Assembly: GCA_024762535.1 (NCBI GenBank)
Contig: JANTHG010000010.1
Span: forward strand, 1 to 32,481
Reading direction: 5' to 3'
From: Calditrichaceae bacterium
Lineage (GTDB): Bacteria > Calditrichota > Calditrichia > Calditrichales > Calditrichaceae
Length of the DNA stretch: 32,481 nt
In this document: in pieces, positions 22,577 to 31,482 of the stretch
Position numbering within the stretch: position 1 is the first letter of the stretch
How the letters are laid out: the number at the start of each line of letters is the position of its first letter
Position numbers and translations under genes: made by a program
The notes under the pieces: generated by a model
What the model was told of the DNA's origin: nothing
The model's database searches: none
What the model saw: only the letters and a program-made list of their open reading frames with translations

Positions 22577-25411
22577 CTACTTTTTCCCCTGTTCCGGAAG
22601 CAGCACCACGCGTACATACACATCGGGATTGAGGAACGTGTTGGCCGTACGCATCACATCCTTCATGGTTTGCGCCTGAACCAGTTCGTTACGTTGTAAA
22701 ATACTTTCCGGCTTCTGTCCATTCCAGTAGGCCTGTTTTAAAGCGCTCAGCCAGAAATTGTTCTTTTTGAGGCTGGTTTCAAATTCCCGCGCGCTCATGT
22801 TTTTCACTTTTTGCAAATAGGATTCATCCACACCAAACTGGCGAATACTGTCTATTTGAGCAAACATATCAGCTGTGAGTTCATCCACGCGCTGTGGGTC
22901 ACAGCCAAACGATATGTTAATGGAATAGCGTTCTCTCGGAAAATGATTGGCGCGTACGCTAACGCCTACGCCATAGGTACCGCTTTTACTTTCGCGTAGA
23001 TATTCCCGCAGTTTAATCCGTAGCACACCCACAAAGGTATTTAACTCGGCTACGGTTTTATCGGACCAGTCAAAGCTGCCCGGAAAAATAAAATTATTTA
23101 AACTTTTCGGCTCAACACCTTTATGAAAAATATTAACCGTTTTCTTCTTCGGATAGGTGAAGGTGTTATTCGCCCAGGATTCTTTCCGGCCGTGTGTGGG
23201 CAGACCACCGAGATATTTTTCGACCAGCGGGCGCAAATGTTTTTTGGTGAAATTGCCTACAAATACAAAAGTAAAATCATCGGCATCGGCAAACCGCTCA
23301 CGATACACGCGAAATGATTTTTCCATATCGAGCTTATTCAGTGTTTTCAGAGAAAGCGGCTGAAAACGCGGGTGATGCTGCGTAAAAGTAGCGGTAACCG
23401 AATCCTGATAGGCCGCTTCGGGACTGCGGTCTTTGTTTTCGAGATAGGATTTTATTTTTGTTAAATAGGAGCGATAGGCGCTGCTGTCTTCCCTCGGCGA
23501 AGTAAATTCCAAATAGATAAGCTGAAACATGGTTTCAATATCCTGAGGCGAGGCCGAACCGGACATCCCCTCGGATAATTCACCGATATACGAGCCCACA
23601 TGGGCCATCTTTCCGGCCAGCTTTTTCTGCAACTGCACAGAACTGAAGGCGCCAAATCCACTGTTTCCAATAATGCCGGCAGCCGTTTTAGCGGCAAACA
23701 AATCCTCATCCGGAACCAAAGAATAGCCGCCCGGACTGAAGGCCGTAAAACTAATTTCATCATTCTTGAAATCCGTAGGCTTAAGAACCACTTTTACACC
23801 GTTCTGCAGCGTCCATTCGGTTACATCCAGTGTGTCAATTTTTTTTTCCGCGACTACTTTGCCGGCAGTCGGTTCCTGAGCGAGCAGCGGCTGGTCAACC
23901 GCATCATCTTTATATGGGGTTAGCTGAGCAGTTGCCACTTTTTGCTGAACAGCCATCAGTTCTTCTTTGGTCGGAACAGGTTGCCCCTCTTTTTGCGGAG
24001 CGGATACCACAAAAACCCGGTTATGCGGCTGAATCCATTTATCGGCCAGTTGATTTATTTCCTGCAATGAGATGCCCGGTAAAAAGCGTTTGTACATTTC
24101 AAATTCATAACCAATACCCGGAATCGGTTCATCGTTTAGGAAATTTCGCTTGTACTCATCAGCGTAGCGGCGCGATTCATTTTTATCCCGTTCCATATAG
24201 GCTTTTTGCATGGAACGCAGCATATCCTGTTTCTGGCGCATTAGTTCACTTTGCGTAAAACCGAATTCCGCTACGCGCTTTGCTTCGGTTAGCATGGCTT
24301 CGGTTGCACGCTCTAACTGCCCCGGGCGCGCCATAGTACTAACGGTGTAGGTTTCTGTTGGTCCCACAAACTGTCCGGCACCGGCATAGGCGTAAATAAA
24401 AGGCGGGTCTTCTTTTTGAGACAATTCCTGATAGCGCTGGTTCAGCAGGCCGGCGAAAATCCGTTTGACTATCCCTTTACGGTAATCGCCATCCGTTACT
24501 TCCTTTTCTAAGGGATAAACGTTAAACATACTTAGGGTTGTGCTGGTTGCTTCCGGGTCTGTGGCAATGGCGTACAAAGTCTCTTTATGCCCGGGCACGG
24601 AGTAGGTTTTGCGTACCGGCAGAGGAGAGGGATTGGTTAACGGTTCAAAATGGCGGCGAATCAATGCTTCCATTTTATCCACATCCAAATCACCTACGGC
24701 AACTACGGCCATTAAGGATGGATGATACCAGGTTTTGTAGAAACGGCGCAGGGTTTCGTGTTTAAAGGTATCCAGCACTGCTTTTTGTCCGATAGGCAAT
24801 CGCTGAGCGTAACGGGAGTCTTTAAGAATGATTGGCAATTGTTTATCCAGCATACGCTGCTGTGCGCCGCGTCCCAAACGCCATTCTTCAATCACCACAC
24901 CGCGTTCTTTGTCGATTTCTTCATCATCATAAGTTACATGCGCGGCCCAGTCTTCTAGCACATAAAAACCCTTGTCTAAAACTTCTTCATCATCGGTGGG
25001 AATTTGCAGCATGTACACGGTTTCATCGAAGCTGGTGTAAGCATTTAAATCCGCGCCAAAACGCATGCCAACGGATTCCAGAAAATTAACCAGCGCCTGT
25101 TTATGGAAATGTTCCGAGCCGTTAAAGGCCATGTGCTCGCAAAGATGAGCCAGACCCTGCTGGTCATCGGTTTCCAGCACAGAACCGGCTTTAACCACGA
25201 GGCGCAGTTCTACCCGTTTTTCTGGCTTGGCATTGTGGCGAATATAATAGGTTAACCCGTTTTTAAGCGTTCCCTTGTGTACCAATGAATCAACGGGAAG
25301 CGTCCATTCGGAATAATCGGGTTTGGCCTGAGGTATTTTTGCCTGTTTTGGTGTGCAGGAAAAGAGTAAAGAAAGAAACAAAAGCGTTAGAATAAGTTGA
25401 ATCGATTTCAT
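22577..25411 (-). CDS. M16-family zinc peptidase, predicted lipoprotein
   Basis: The protein has 944 residues counted from the ATG at 25411, preceded by AGGAG; the longer frame up to 25543 is rejected because a clean lipoprotein signal begins here. The hydrophobic segment ends LLFSC, giving a lipidated Cys19. The inverted zinc motif HLCEH is at 89-93 and the downstream glutamate in KERGVVIEEW (Glu169 or Glu176) completes the site. The protein contains two M16 halves (about 50-480 and 550-940), the second without the zinc motif, as in PqqL-like and bacterial pitrilysin-like peptidases. It should sit on a periplasmic membrane face and degrade peptides. It is the first gene of the minus-strand run leading to sfsA. 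Confidence 0.93.
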   Translation of the reverse strand: MKSIQLILTLLFLSLLFSCTPKQAKIPQAKPDYSEWTLPVDSLVHKGTLKNGLTYYIRHNAKPEKRVELRLVVKAGSVLETDDQQGLAHLCEHMAFNGSEHFHKQALVNFLESVGMRFGADLNAYTSFDETVYMLQIPTDDEEVLDKGFYVLEDWAAHVTYDDEEIDKERGVVIEEWRLGRGAQQRMLDKQLPIILKDSRYAQRLPIGQKAVLDTFKHETLRRFYKTWYHPSLMAVVAVGDLDVDKMEALIRRHFEPLTNPSPLPVRKTYSVPGHKETLYAIATDPEATSTTLSMFNVYPLEKEVTDGDYRKGIVKRIFAGLLNQRYQELSQKEDPPFIYAYAGAGQFVGPTETYTVSTMARPGQLERATEAMLTEAKRVAEFGFTQSELMRQKQDMLRSMQKAYMERDKNESRRYADEYKRNFLNDEPIPGIGYEFEMYKRFLPGISLQEINQLADKWIQPHNRVFVVSAPQKEGQPVPTKEELMAVQQKVATAQLTPYKDDAVDQPLLAQEPTAGKVVAEKKIDTLDVTEWTLQNGVKVVLKPTDFKNDEISFTAFSPGGYSLVPDEDLFAAKTAAGIIGNSGFGAFSSVQLQKKLAGKMAHVGSYIGELSEGMSGSASPQDIETMFQLIYLEFTSPREDSSAYRSYLTKIKSYLENKDRSPEAAYQDSVTATFTQHHPRFQPLSLKTLNKLDMEKSFRVYRERFADADDFTFVFVGNFTKKHLRPLVEKYLGGLPTHGRKESWANNTFTYPKKKTVNIFHKGVEPKSLNNFIFPGSFDWSDKTVAELNTFVGVLRIKLREYLRESKSGTYGVGVSVRANHFPRERYSINISFGCDPQRVDELTADMFAQIDSIRQFGVDESYLQKVKNMSAREFETSLKKNNFWLSALKQAYWNGQKPESILQRNELVQAQTMKDVMRTANTFLNPDVYVRVVLLPEQGKK

Positions 25412-25617
25412 TGGGTCTCCTATGGTTAAATAGATTGAATTTGGTAAGTTAACGGACTTGCCAGCATCTTGCAAACACTTTATTACGATTGCAGGACAGC
25501 ATACAGAGTACACGGGATGACTAAGGAATATTTTTGAATACATCCAATAGGTATATTTATAGTTTTGTTTTTTCTCATTTTGTGTTTGCTATATCATAAT
25601 TTGTAGCAAATGGCCTG

Positions 25618-25645
25618 TTAGCCCCATCGTTTTCGATGGGGCTAA
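25618..25645. repeat. Perfect 12-bp hairpin in the 356-bp divergent gap
   Basis: TTAGCCCCATCG and CGATGGGGCTAA pair perfectly around TTTT. The gap (25412-25767) separates the divergent M16 and membrane-protein genes, so this is not needed as a terminator, and no T-run follows. It could be a leader hairpin of the plus-strand gene, an operator, or a dispersed repeat. Nothing else is clear in the gap. Confidence 0.85.
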
Positions 25646-25767
25646 ACCCAAAACTAATATTAAACAGCCTTGTTTAAAGCCGATAGCTTTGCATCCTCTG
25701 CTTGCATTTGCAAACTTTATCGCTTAAAATAGGATTGGTAAATCGCTACTTAATACAGGACCTTCTG

Positions 25768-26646
25768 ATGAAGGAACGCACCTTCTCGTTTGTGGATAAC
25801 AGCTTTGACCGCCTGGAATCCTGGTGGGAATCAGAAAAAATGCACGCCCGGGTGGGCTACACGCTGGTCTTTGCTTTTCTTGCCGCTTTGGTTCTTATCG
25901 AACTGAATCGTCAGGGATGGCTGCCGGCTTCTGTAGCACATAAGCTGCCGGTGAATCATTTTCATGCGGTGGGATTTGTTTTCAATTTACTGCTTATTAT
26001 CGAAGTGATCGCACTCGTATTCAGTCTGGTGCATTCCGTATCCGAATCCGTTGGCAAGCAATTCGAAATTTTATCGTTGATATTACTGCGCTCCACGTTT
26101 AAGGAATTTGTCCACTTTACGGAACCCATTCACTGGACGAAATTATCCGAGCCCATTTACCATATTTTGGCGGATGCAGTGGGCGCACTGGTTATTTTTA
26201 TCATTCTGGGTTTTTACTACAAACTGCAAAAACACCAGCCTGTTATTTGTGACGAGCAAGAAAAAAACCGCTTTATCCTTTCCAAAAAAGCGTTGGCGCT
26301 TATTCTGCTATTCGTATTCACAGCTATCGGTGTTGTGTACTTGTGGGATTTGTTTGACGGCCTTCCAACGTTTGACTTTTTCGCTATTTTTTACACGATA
26401 TTAATTTTTTCAGATATCCTGGTTGTACTGATTTCGTTGCGCTATAATTACAATTATTTTACCCTGTTCCGTAATTCCGGTTTTGCGCTGACTACCGTGG
26501 TTATTCGCCTGGCACTCACAGCGCCGCCTTACATTAATCTTATTTTCGGTATTTCCGCTGCTTTGTTTGGTATTTTACTGACACTGGCCTACAATATCAT
26601 GGCACCCGACGAGGCCACAGTTAATCCAGAGGAAGCGAAAAAATAA
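25768..26646 (+). CDS. Polytopic membrane protein of unknown function
   Basis: The protein has 292 residues counted from the ATG at 25768, with AGGA about 8 nt upstream; an in-frame TTG at 25702 is a poorer start. About seven hydrophobic segments are visible: near 29-46, 70-90, 137-157, 175-195, 205-225, 235-250 and 255-275. The short charged N-terminus (FSFVDNSFDRLESWW) is probably cytoplasmic. Between the second and third segments is a conserved-looking amphipathic stretch (SVGKQFEILSLILLRSTFKEF). I do not recognise the family. The last 26 bp overlap the end of the convergent metalloprotease-fusion gene. No function is proposed. Confidence 0.8.
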   Translation: MKERTFSFVDNSFDRLESWWESEKMHARVGYTLVFAFLAALVLIELNRQGWLPASVAHKLPVNHFHAVGFVFNLLLIIEVIALVFSLVHSVSESVGKQFEILSLILLRSTFKEFVHFTEPIHWTKLSEPIYHILADAVGALVIFIILGFYYKLQKHQPVICDEQEKNRFILSKKALALILLFVFTAIGVVYLWDLFDGLPTFDFFAIFYTILIFSDILVVLISLRYNYNYFTLFRNSGFALTTVVIRLALTAPPYINLIFGISAALFGILLTLAYNIMAPDEATVNPEEAKK

Positions 26647-29434
26647 ATTCGTGTCGCGCTTTTTTCTGCACAAAAGGATAGGAAAAACGGTAGCCCATTT
26701 CCAATTCTACAGGAAATGAAAACCAGAAATGGTCGAACAGTATCTCCATTCCGGCCGACTGCCGATAGGTTCGACCCGACTCCCCAAACACTTTTCCCGC
26801 ATCGTAAAAGAGATTGGCTCTTACGCGTTTCAAATAGAACCAGGCGCTAAGGTTCCAGTCCGGATAGAAGAGGGGCAATGCATAATCGGCGCTAAAAAGA
26901 GCGGACTGTTTATGGAAGCTAAAGGAATATCCGCGCGGAAAGGGCAAATAAGAGGGGAAGCGGTAATTCAGCGGATGTTGCCATTCGTACCCCAGGGTAA
27001 TCCGGAAACTGTGATGTTTAAAAAGACCCGGGAAATAGAGCCGCGCTCTACCCCAAAAATGCGCGCCTGTGTAATCTCCGGAAAAGGGTGTGTGCTCAAA
27101 CAACGCTTCTGCTATCTGTGCCCATTGCCGGCGTACATCTTTTAAGGCATAGGCCCACACTCTTGCAAAGGATAATGCATAGCGCAAAGGATAAAAGGAA
27201 CCGTTATTGACTTCAAAGTACAGCGGAATACGGCGATTCTCTACCTGAATGCTCTGTACCGCAACGGATAATTGCAGCTGACGCCGGCAACTGCCGGTAG
27301 AAAAATTGAAAGGAAGATGTACGGCGGCCGTCAACATATTTTCCGCCCAACTGTCCGTAACTGAACCACCGGAAGTTGTTTTATATTGTGCGGAACGGTA
27401 CAAACGCTGCGCGCCAACTTCCACAATGGGATACCAGCCGCCATACGAAAAACCGGCCTGATACCCTAATTGCTTTTCCTGTTGATTGTAAAAAAGTCCT
27501 GCGCTAGCAGCTGCTGTATTTAACACATTATTCGATAAAACGATGACGCCTGTGTTCAGCGAATCTGGTGAAATCAGCCAGCTATGAAAGTGAAACAGAT
27601 GCCGGAAGGGATGGTAATCCTTAACAGGATATTCGATGTGCGGCACGTGGTCATCACTCAGAATTTCTTGTCCCTGTTCCTGTTGTACAAAGGAATCGCT
27701 AAAGGCAATGCTGCGGTCTTTCACCTGTTCCAGGTCTTTCCATCTATCGGGATTCAGTCCCATTTTGGCCGCCCGAAAGCCCAGTGCCGCATAGTCATTA
27801 AAGAGTAAACTGTCTCCGTTTAGACTGATGGCAGGATTGAAGGCGCCAAAGGGTCGGGAGGTTACCTGAAAAACATGGCCGGAGGAAGGATGTAACGCGT
27901 AAATACTGTAAATACCGGAATAGCCGGAGCTAAACAGCACATAGTCCTTCCAGAAAACCGGTGTCATCATACCCAGCCAGTTGGCCGGCAACACGTCGCG
28001 CATGGTTCCGCTTTTTACATTGAGCACCGTTAAAGCTTTGCCTTCCGCTGATTGACGGGTAAAAACGATTTTTTCCCCATCAGCAGACCAGGAAGGCGTC
28101 TTAATCCGAAAGCCCTCCGGAATGGAGAAGCGCTGCACTACCTTACCATCCTTAGTATTAAGGATAACCAATCGGGTTTTCCGACTGACCGTAAATTCCA
28201 CCGCTGCAATCTGCCGGCCATCGGCCGAAAGTACAGGCGTAAAAAATTTACCATGCCGGGTTAGCCGTTTGGTTTGAGCGGTATTAAGATTGTACACCAG
28301 GATATCCGAATAATTTTGTTTGCCCCAGCGCCACTGTGCCCGGTATTCGGCCCAACAAATCAGGGAATCGCGCACCGAAATGCGGTCCATCGGTACAATC
28401 TCTTTAAGATCCTTTTCGGTACCGGTTTTGGTTAACAACGTCAGAGAAGGTGCATCGGCAATGCCGCTTTTTAGAACCACATACCCGCTATCTGTCTGCT
28501 GTGGGTAGGAGTAATTGGTGTAATCGTCTAAGGATTGCGGCGAAAGCATTTGTAAGGGCGTTTCCGGCAGGCTGTCTACCTGAGCCGTCCACAAGGAATC
28601 GTATTCATTGAGCGTGCGCTCGTAAAGCGTTGGCGCGTTGATGCCTGTTATGCCACGCACCGAAGCGGAAAAAGCAAAAGGGAAAAAGGAAAGAAAGGTG
28701 CTGCGCCGCAGGATATCGGCCCAAACTCGCGGGTAAAAATATTTCCGCGCGTAGCTGACCTGTAAAAAGCCGTAGGGATAGGGATTGGGCACATAGTCTT
28801 TGTAGGAACCGAACAGGGTGGTATAATAGGAATAACGCTTACCGCTAAGTTCCAGTGCACGGATTTCCATATCAAAATCCGCTTTGCGTCCGCGTCCGCC
28901 TTTACTGAGAGCGGTTTCCATGAATACGGCGTCCCCTTCCCAGAACCAGCGTGGAATCAGAGCTGAACTCACCAGCAGCGGCCCCAGCTCGCCGGCTACC
29001 AGTCCCCAAAAATAACGGTTAAGTCCGCTCTGGGACAAACGGCGATACTGGGCCACATGCCGCATTTCGTGCGAGGCCAGCAGGGCATACCAGCTTCCGT
29101 CATCCGAGCCGGTTAAAAAAGGCGTGCCGTAAAATTCGCTGCGCAAGGGTGCCATAGTTACATAACCGTTGGCAATCACACTGTTGGTGCTCAGTAAAAG
29201 CGGCAGTCGGCTAAAGGGCGCAGGCATTGTTTTTTGCTCCGCCGGATACACCACTTCCAAACGATTGGCCAAATGCAAGGCCTGCTGTCGGATAGAATCG
29301 GGAAAGATTAAATCGAAGTGTTTGGTAGCAATGGTTTTCCACTGTACCGATGGCGGATCCTGGCTTGCGTCCAGCGATTGTGAAAAAACCAACATTGGAA
29401 GAAGAACGAACAATATCCAAATAAAAGATTTCAT
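26621..29434 (-). CDS. Secreted peptidase-MA-like / TolB-propeller / surface-antigen-barrel fusion
   Basis: The protein has 937 residues counted from the ATG at 29434, which has CGGAG upstream. A signal peptide covers about 1-20 (VFSQS). A gluzincin-type domain (about 30-270) has HEMRH at 122-126 and the third-ligand candidate Glu166 in WFWEGDAVF, the peptidase-MA arrangement. Next is a TolB/WD40-like beta-propeller (about 300-580), with repeats of the type SADGRQIAAVEFT, WSADGEKIVFTRQ and SLNGDSLLFND. The last 270 residues resemble the C-terminal barrel of surface antigen/Omp85-type proteins (GYEWQHPLNYRF, LFYDAGKVFGESG, final FIFSLPLD). The zinc site looks intact. It is expected at the outer membrane. 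Repeat C lies just upstream. Confidence 0.82.
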   Translation of the reverse strand: MKSFIWILFVLLPMLVFSQSLDASQDPPSVQWKTIATKHFDLIFPDSIRQQALHLANRLEVVYPAEQKTMPAPFSRLPLLLSTNSVIANGYVTMAPLRSEFYGTPFLTGSDDGSWYALLASHEMRHVAQYRRLSQSGLNRYFWGLVAGELGPLLVSSALIPRWFWEGDAVFMETALSKGGRGRKADFDMEIRALELSGKRYSYYTTLFGSYKDYVPNPYPYGFLQVSYARKYFYPRVWADILRRSTFLSFFPFAFSASVRGITGINAPTLYERTLNEYDSLWTAQVDSLPETPLQMLSPQSLDDYTNYSYPQQTDSGYVVLKSGIADAPSLTLLTKTGTEKDLKEIVPMDRISVRDSLICWAEYRAQWRWGKQNYSDILVYNLNTAQTKRLTRHGKFFTPVLSADGRQIAAVEFTVSRKTRLVILNTKDGKVVQRFSIPEGFRIKTPSWSADGEKIVFTRQSAEGKALTVLNVKSGTMRDVLPANWLGMMTPVFWKDYVLFSSGYSGIYSIYALHPSSGHVFQVTSRPFGAFNPAISLNGDSLLFNDYAALGFRAAKMGLNPDRWKDLEQVKDRSIAFSDSFVQQEQGQEILSDDHVPHIEYPVKDYHPFRHLFHFHSWLISPDSLNTGVIVLSNNVLNTAAASAGLFYNQQEKQLGYQAGFSYGGWYPIVEVGAQRLYRSAQYKTTSGGSVTDSWAENMLTAAVHLPFNFSTGSCRRQLQLSVAVQSIQVENRRIPLYFEVNNGSFYPLRYALSFARVWAYALKDVRRQWAQIAEALFEHTPFSGDYTGAHFWGRARLYFPGLFKHHSFRITLGYEWQHPLNYRFPSYLPFPRGYSFSFHKQSALFSADYALPLFYPDWNLSAWFYLKRVRANLFYDAGKVFGESGRTYRQSAGMEILFDHFWFSFPVELEMGYRFSYPFVQKKARHEFIFSLPLD

Positions 29435-29530
29435 GAGCGCTCCGTTACACAAATTATGTAGCCTTTTTTGTGAACCAACAGGATGTTGTTTTCGTGTTTG
29501 AACAGCGTTAAAACATCACTCACAACTTAA

Positions 29531-29839
29531 ATTGAGCGAATCCCTCGTCATCACGAATCGCGACAGCGATGGGACGATTTTCAGAGGGATTGCTTCACTC
29601 TTGCGACCGCTGTTCTGGTTGCTGGCATAACGTCCCCCCTGTCAAGGGGGGACTAAGGGGGGGGGGTTAATGGACAAATTGCATTGTACAGATTTTACAA
29701 CCCCCTAACCCCCTTTTCTAAGGGGGGATTGAGCGATAGTAACGTGGTGCCCCCCTGTGGGATTGCTTCATCCCGCTCACACGGGATTCGCAATGACGAT
29801 AAGGGGTTGGGGTTATATCAACAATCGCTCCATTCAGGT
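29531..29839 (-). repeat. Composite intergenic repeat, copy C (inverted relative to A and B)
   Basis: This copy occupies most of the 428-bp gap between the metalloprotease-fusion and recQ genes. Read on the minus strand it starts ACCTGAATGGAGCGATT and TTGATATAA, like A and B, and ends ATTCGCTCAATTTAAGT. The 65 bases at 29667-29731 are identical to copy B. The core has a run of ten G (29657-29666) where B has a shorter C-run interrupted by A. The end at 29839 is 23 bp from the recQ stop codon. The part of the gap at 29435-29530 holds no recognised feature. Confidence 0.87.
29632..29653. repeat. Perfect C-run/G-run hairpin in repeat C core
   Basis: GTCCCCCCT and AGGGGGGAC pair over 9 bp around GTCA, the same stem as at 21739-21760 with the loop reversed as expected for the inverted copy. 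Confidence 0.9.
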
Positions 29840-29862
29840 ACAAATTATTTTTAGTGTAATTC

Positions 29863-31308
29863 TTATTTCTCTTTGTCTTCGTCATTATCGCAAGCCCCGC
29901 AGGTTGCCGGGTGATCTACGCCAAAATATTCATGAATAAAAGCCTTTCGGCAGGTGTCTAATTTGGCGTACTGCATCATTTTGTAGAGCTTCATCTGCTC
30001 GTTTTTCAGCTTTTGTTCCAGAAACGAATCTTCGGTTAAATGCTCGGGCAGGGAACGAACCACCCGGATATTTTTGTTTTCTATGCTGCCTTCCACCACA
30101 GCCCAACGGTCTAAAAGGGAAAGTACGGTTTCCGCACGGAAATCCCTGCGATTTTTAAAGGTGAGCTGTTCCTTAAAATAATCCATTCCCTCAGCATTCA
30201 CCCGTTCCCCTTCCGAAAGCAGCAAATTGTAAGCGCGATGGTAAAATTCAGCCGTAGGGTTGTTCCATTTAATAAATTCCATCTGGATATTCAAATCCTG
30301 TTCGTCATATAACAACACACAGGCCGAAGGCTTGCCATCCCGTCCGGCGCGTCCGATTTCCTGATAATAGGATTCCAAAGAACCGGGAATTTCAGCATGA
30401 ATCACAAAGCGGATATCTTCTTTATCGATGCCCATACCAAAGGCATTGGTCGCCAGCACCAGCTGATTCTTCCCCTCCATAAATTGATTTTGCACCTGTT
30501 TGCGTTCCCGGTTTTCCAGTTTGCCGTGGTAAACGAGGTGGGGAATGCCTTTGGTTTGCATCAGGGCGCTCATGGATTCCAGACTCTTTATCAAAGAAAA
30601 ATAGATGATACCGCTGCCCGGATAAGCCTTCAGCAATTCCTGAATAGCTGCCAGCTTTTCATCTTCACCCCACACATCCCGTACTTCCAAAAAGAGGTTG
30701 GGACGATTGATGCCTTCGTTAAAAACCGTTACTTCCTGCGGCTGCAGCCCCAATTGCCGGATAATATCCTGCTGCACATCCGGCGTGGCTGTGGCGGTGA
30801 GTGCAATGGTTAGCGGCTGATGCATTATTTGGCGAAACTCTGCGAGACGTGTGTAATCGGGACGGAAATCATGTCCCCATTCGCTGATGCAATGCGCTTC
30901 GTCCACGGCCAACAAACTAATTGTACGTTTGGATAAAACCTCGATGAATTCTTGTTTGCGGAAGCGCTCCGGCGTAACAAACAGCAGCTTGTATTTCCCC
31001 TCTGCCACATTACGGTAGCGACGTTCACGTTCTTCTTTTGTTAAAGTAGAATTGATAAAGGCGGCGTCTATCTTCTTTTTTTGCAACTGGTCTACCTGAT
31101 CCTTCATCAGAGCGATAAGCGGTGAAATTACCAGAGTTAAATCATCCAGCAGCAGAGCGGGAAGCTGGTAGAGAATGGATTTACCTGAGCCGGTGGGCAT
31201 CAGCGCCAGTACATGCCGGCCATTTAAAACTGTTTTTAAAATCTCTTCCTGCCGGCCGCGAAAGGACGAATGGCCGAAATGGGTTTGTAAGGCTTGTTGT
31301 AGATTCAT
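29863..31308 (-). CDS. recQ: Short RecQ-type ATP-dependent DNA helicase
   Basis: This 481-residue protein has the complete RecQ helicase core: Gln20 in FRGRQEEIL (motif 0), Walker A with Lys43 (PTGSGKS), DEAH at 136-139 followed by CISEWGHDFRPDY, TATATP (motif III), ATNAFGMGIDK (motif V) and QEIGRAGRDG (motif VI). RecQ unwinds DNA 3'-to-5' in recombination repair. The protein stops after the zinc-binding subdomain; the winged-helix and HRDC domains of E. coli RecQ (about 610 residues) are absent. In the zinc site Cys453, Cys470 and Cys473 have the E. coli spacing, but Asp476 replaces the fourth cysteine. It is monocistronic as far as seen, with repeat C at its 3' end. Confidence 0.93.
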   Translation of the reverse strand: MNLQQALQTHFGHSSFRGRQEEILKTVLNGRHVLALMPTGSGKSILYQLPALLLDDLTLVISPLIALMKDQVDQLQKKKIDAAFINSTLTKEERERRYRNVAEGKYKLLFVTPERFRKQEFIEVLSKRTISLLAVDEAHCISEWGHDFRPDYTRLAEFRQIMHQPLTIALTATATPDVQQDIIRQLGLQPQEVTVFNEGINRPNLFLEVRDVWGEDEKLAAIQELLKAYPGSGIIYFSLIKSLESMSALMQTKGIPHLVYHGKLENRERKQVQNQFMEGKNQLVLATNAFGMGIDKEDIRFVIHAEIPGSLESYYQEIGRAGRDGKPSACVLLYDEQDLNIQMEFIKWNNPTAEFYHRAYNLLLSEGERVNAEGMDYFKEQLTFKNRRDFRAETVLSLLDRWAVVEGSIENKNIRVVRSLPEHLTEDSFLEQKLKNEQMKLYKMMQYAKLDTCRKAFIHEYFGVDHPATCGACDNDEDKEK

Positions 31309-31469
31309 GTGTATCCCGATTACTATTGTTAGTTCAATATACGCATTATTTTAGTGCGTTTCGAGCAGGAAAGCAAAAAGCCGGTATATCCGGTGCTTTT
31401 GTTCCTTGAACAAGGCCGGTGCACACACTATATTCAATCCGTACCGTTTAACTCCTTCTGTATTATGAA

Positions 31470-31476
31470 AGGGGAG
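31470..31476 (+). promoter_or_regulatory. Shine-Dalgarno site (AGGGGAG) supporting a TTG start at 31483
   Basis: AGGGGAG stands 6 nt before TTG at 31483. The in-frame ATG at 31465 and GTG at 31354 have no such site upstream. Other genes in this window have clear GGAGG-like sites, so the TTG start is preferred. Confidence 0.6.
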
Positions 31477-31482
31477 TGCGCT

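Noticed and set aside
25412-25543. Longer N-terminus of the M16 peptidase
   Set aside because: It would bury the lipoprotein signal; the ATG at 25411 has AGGAG upstream.
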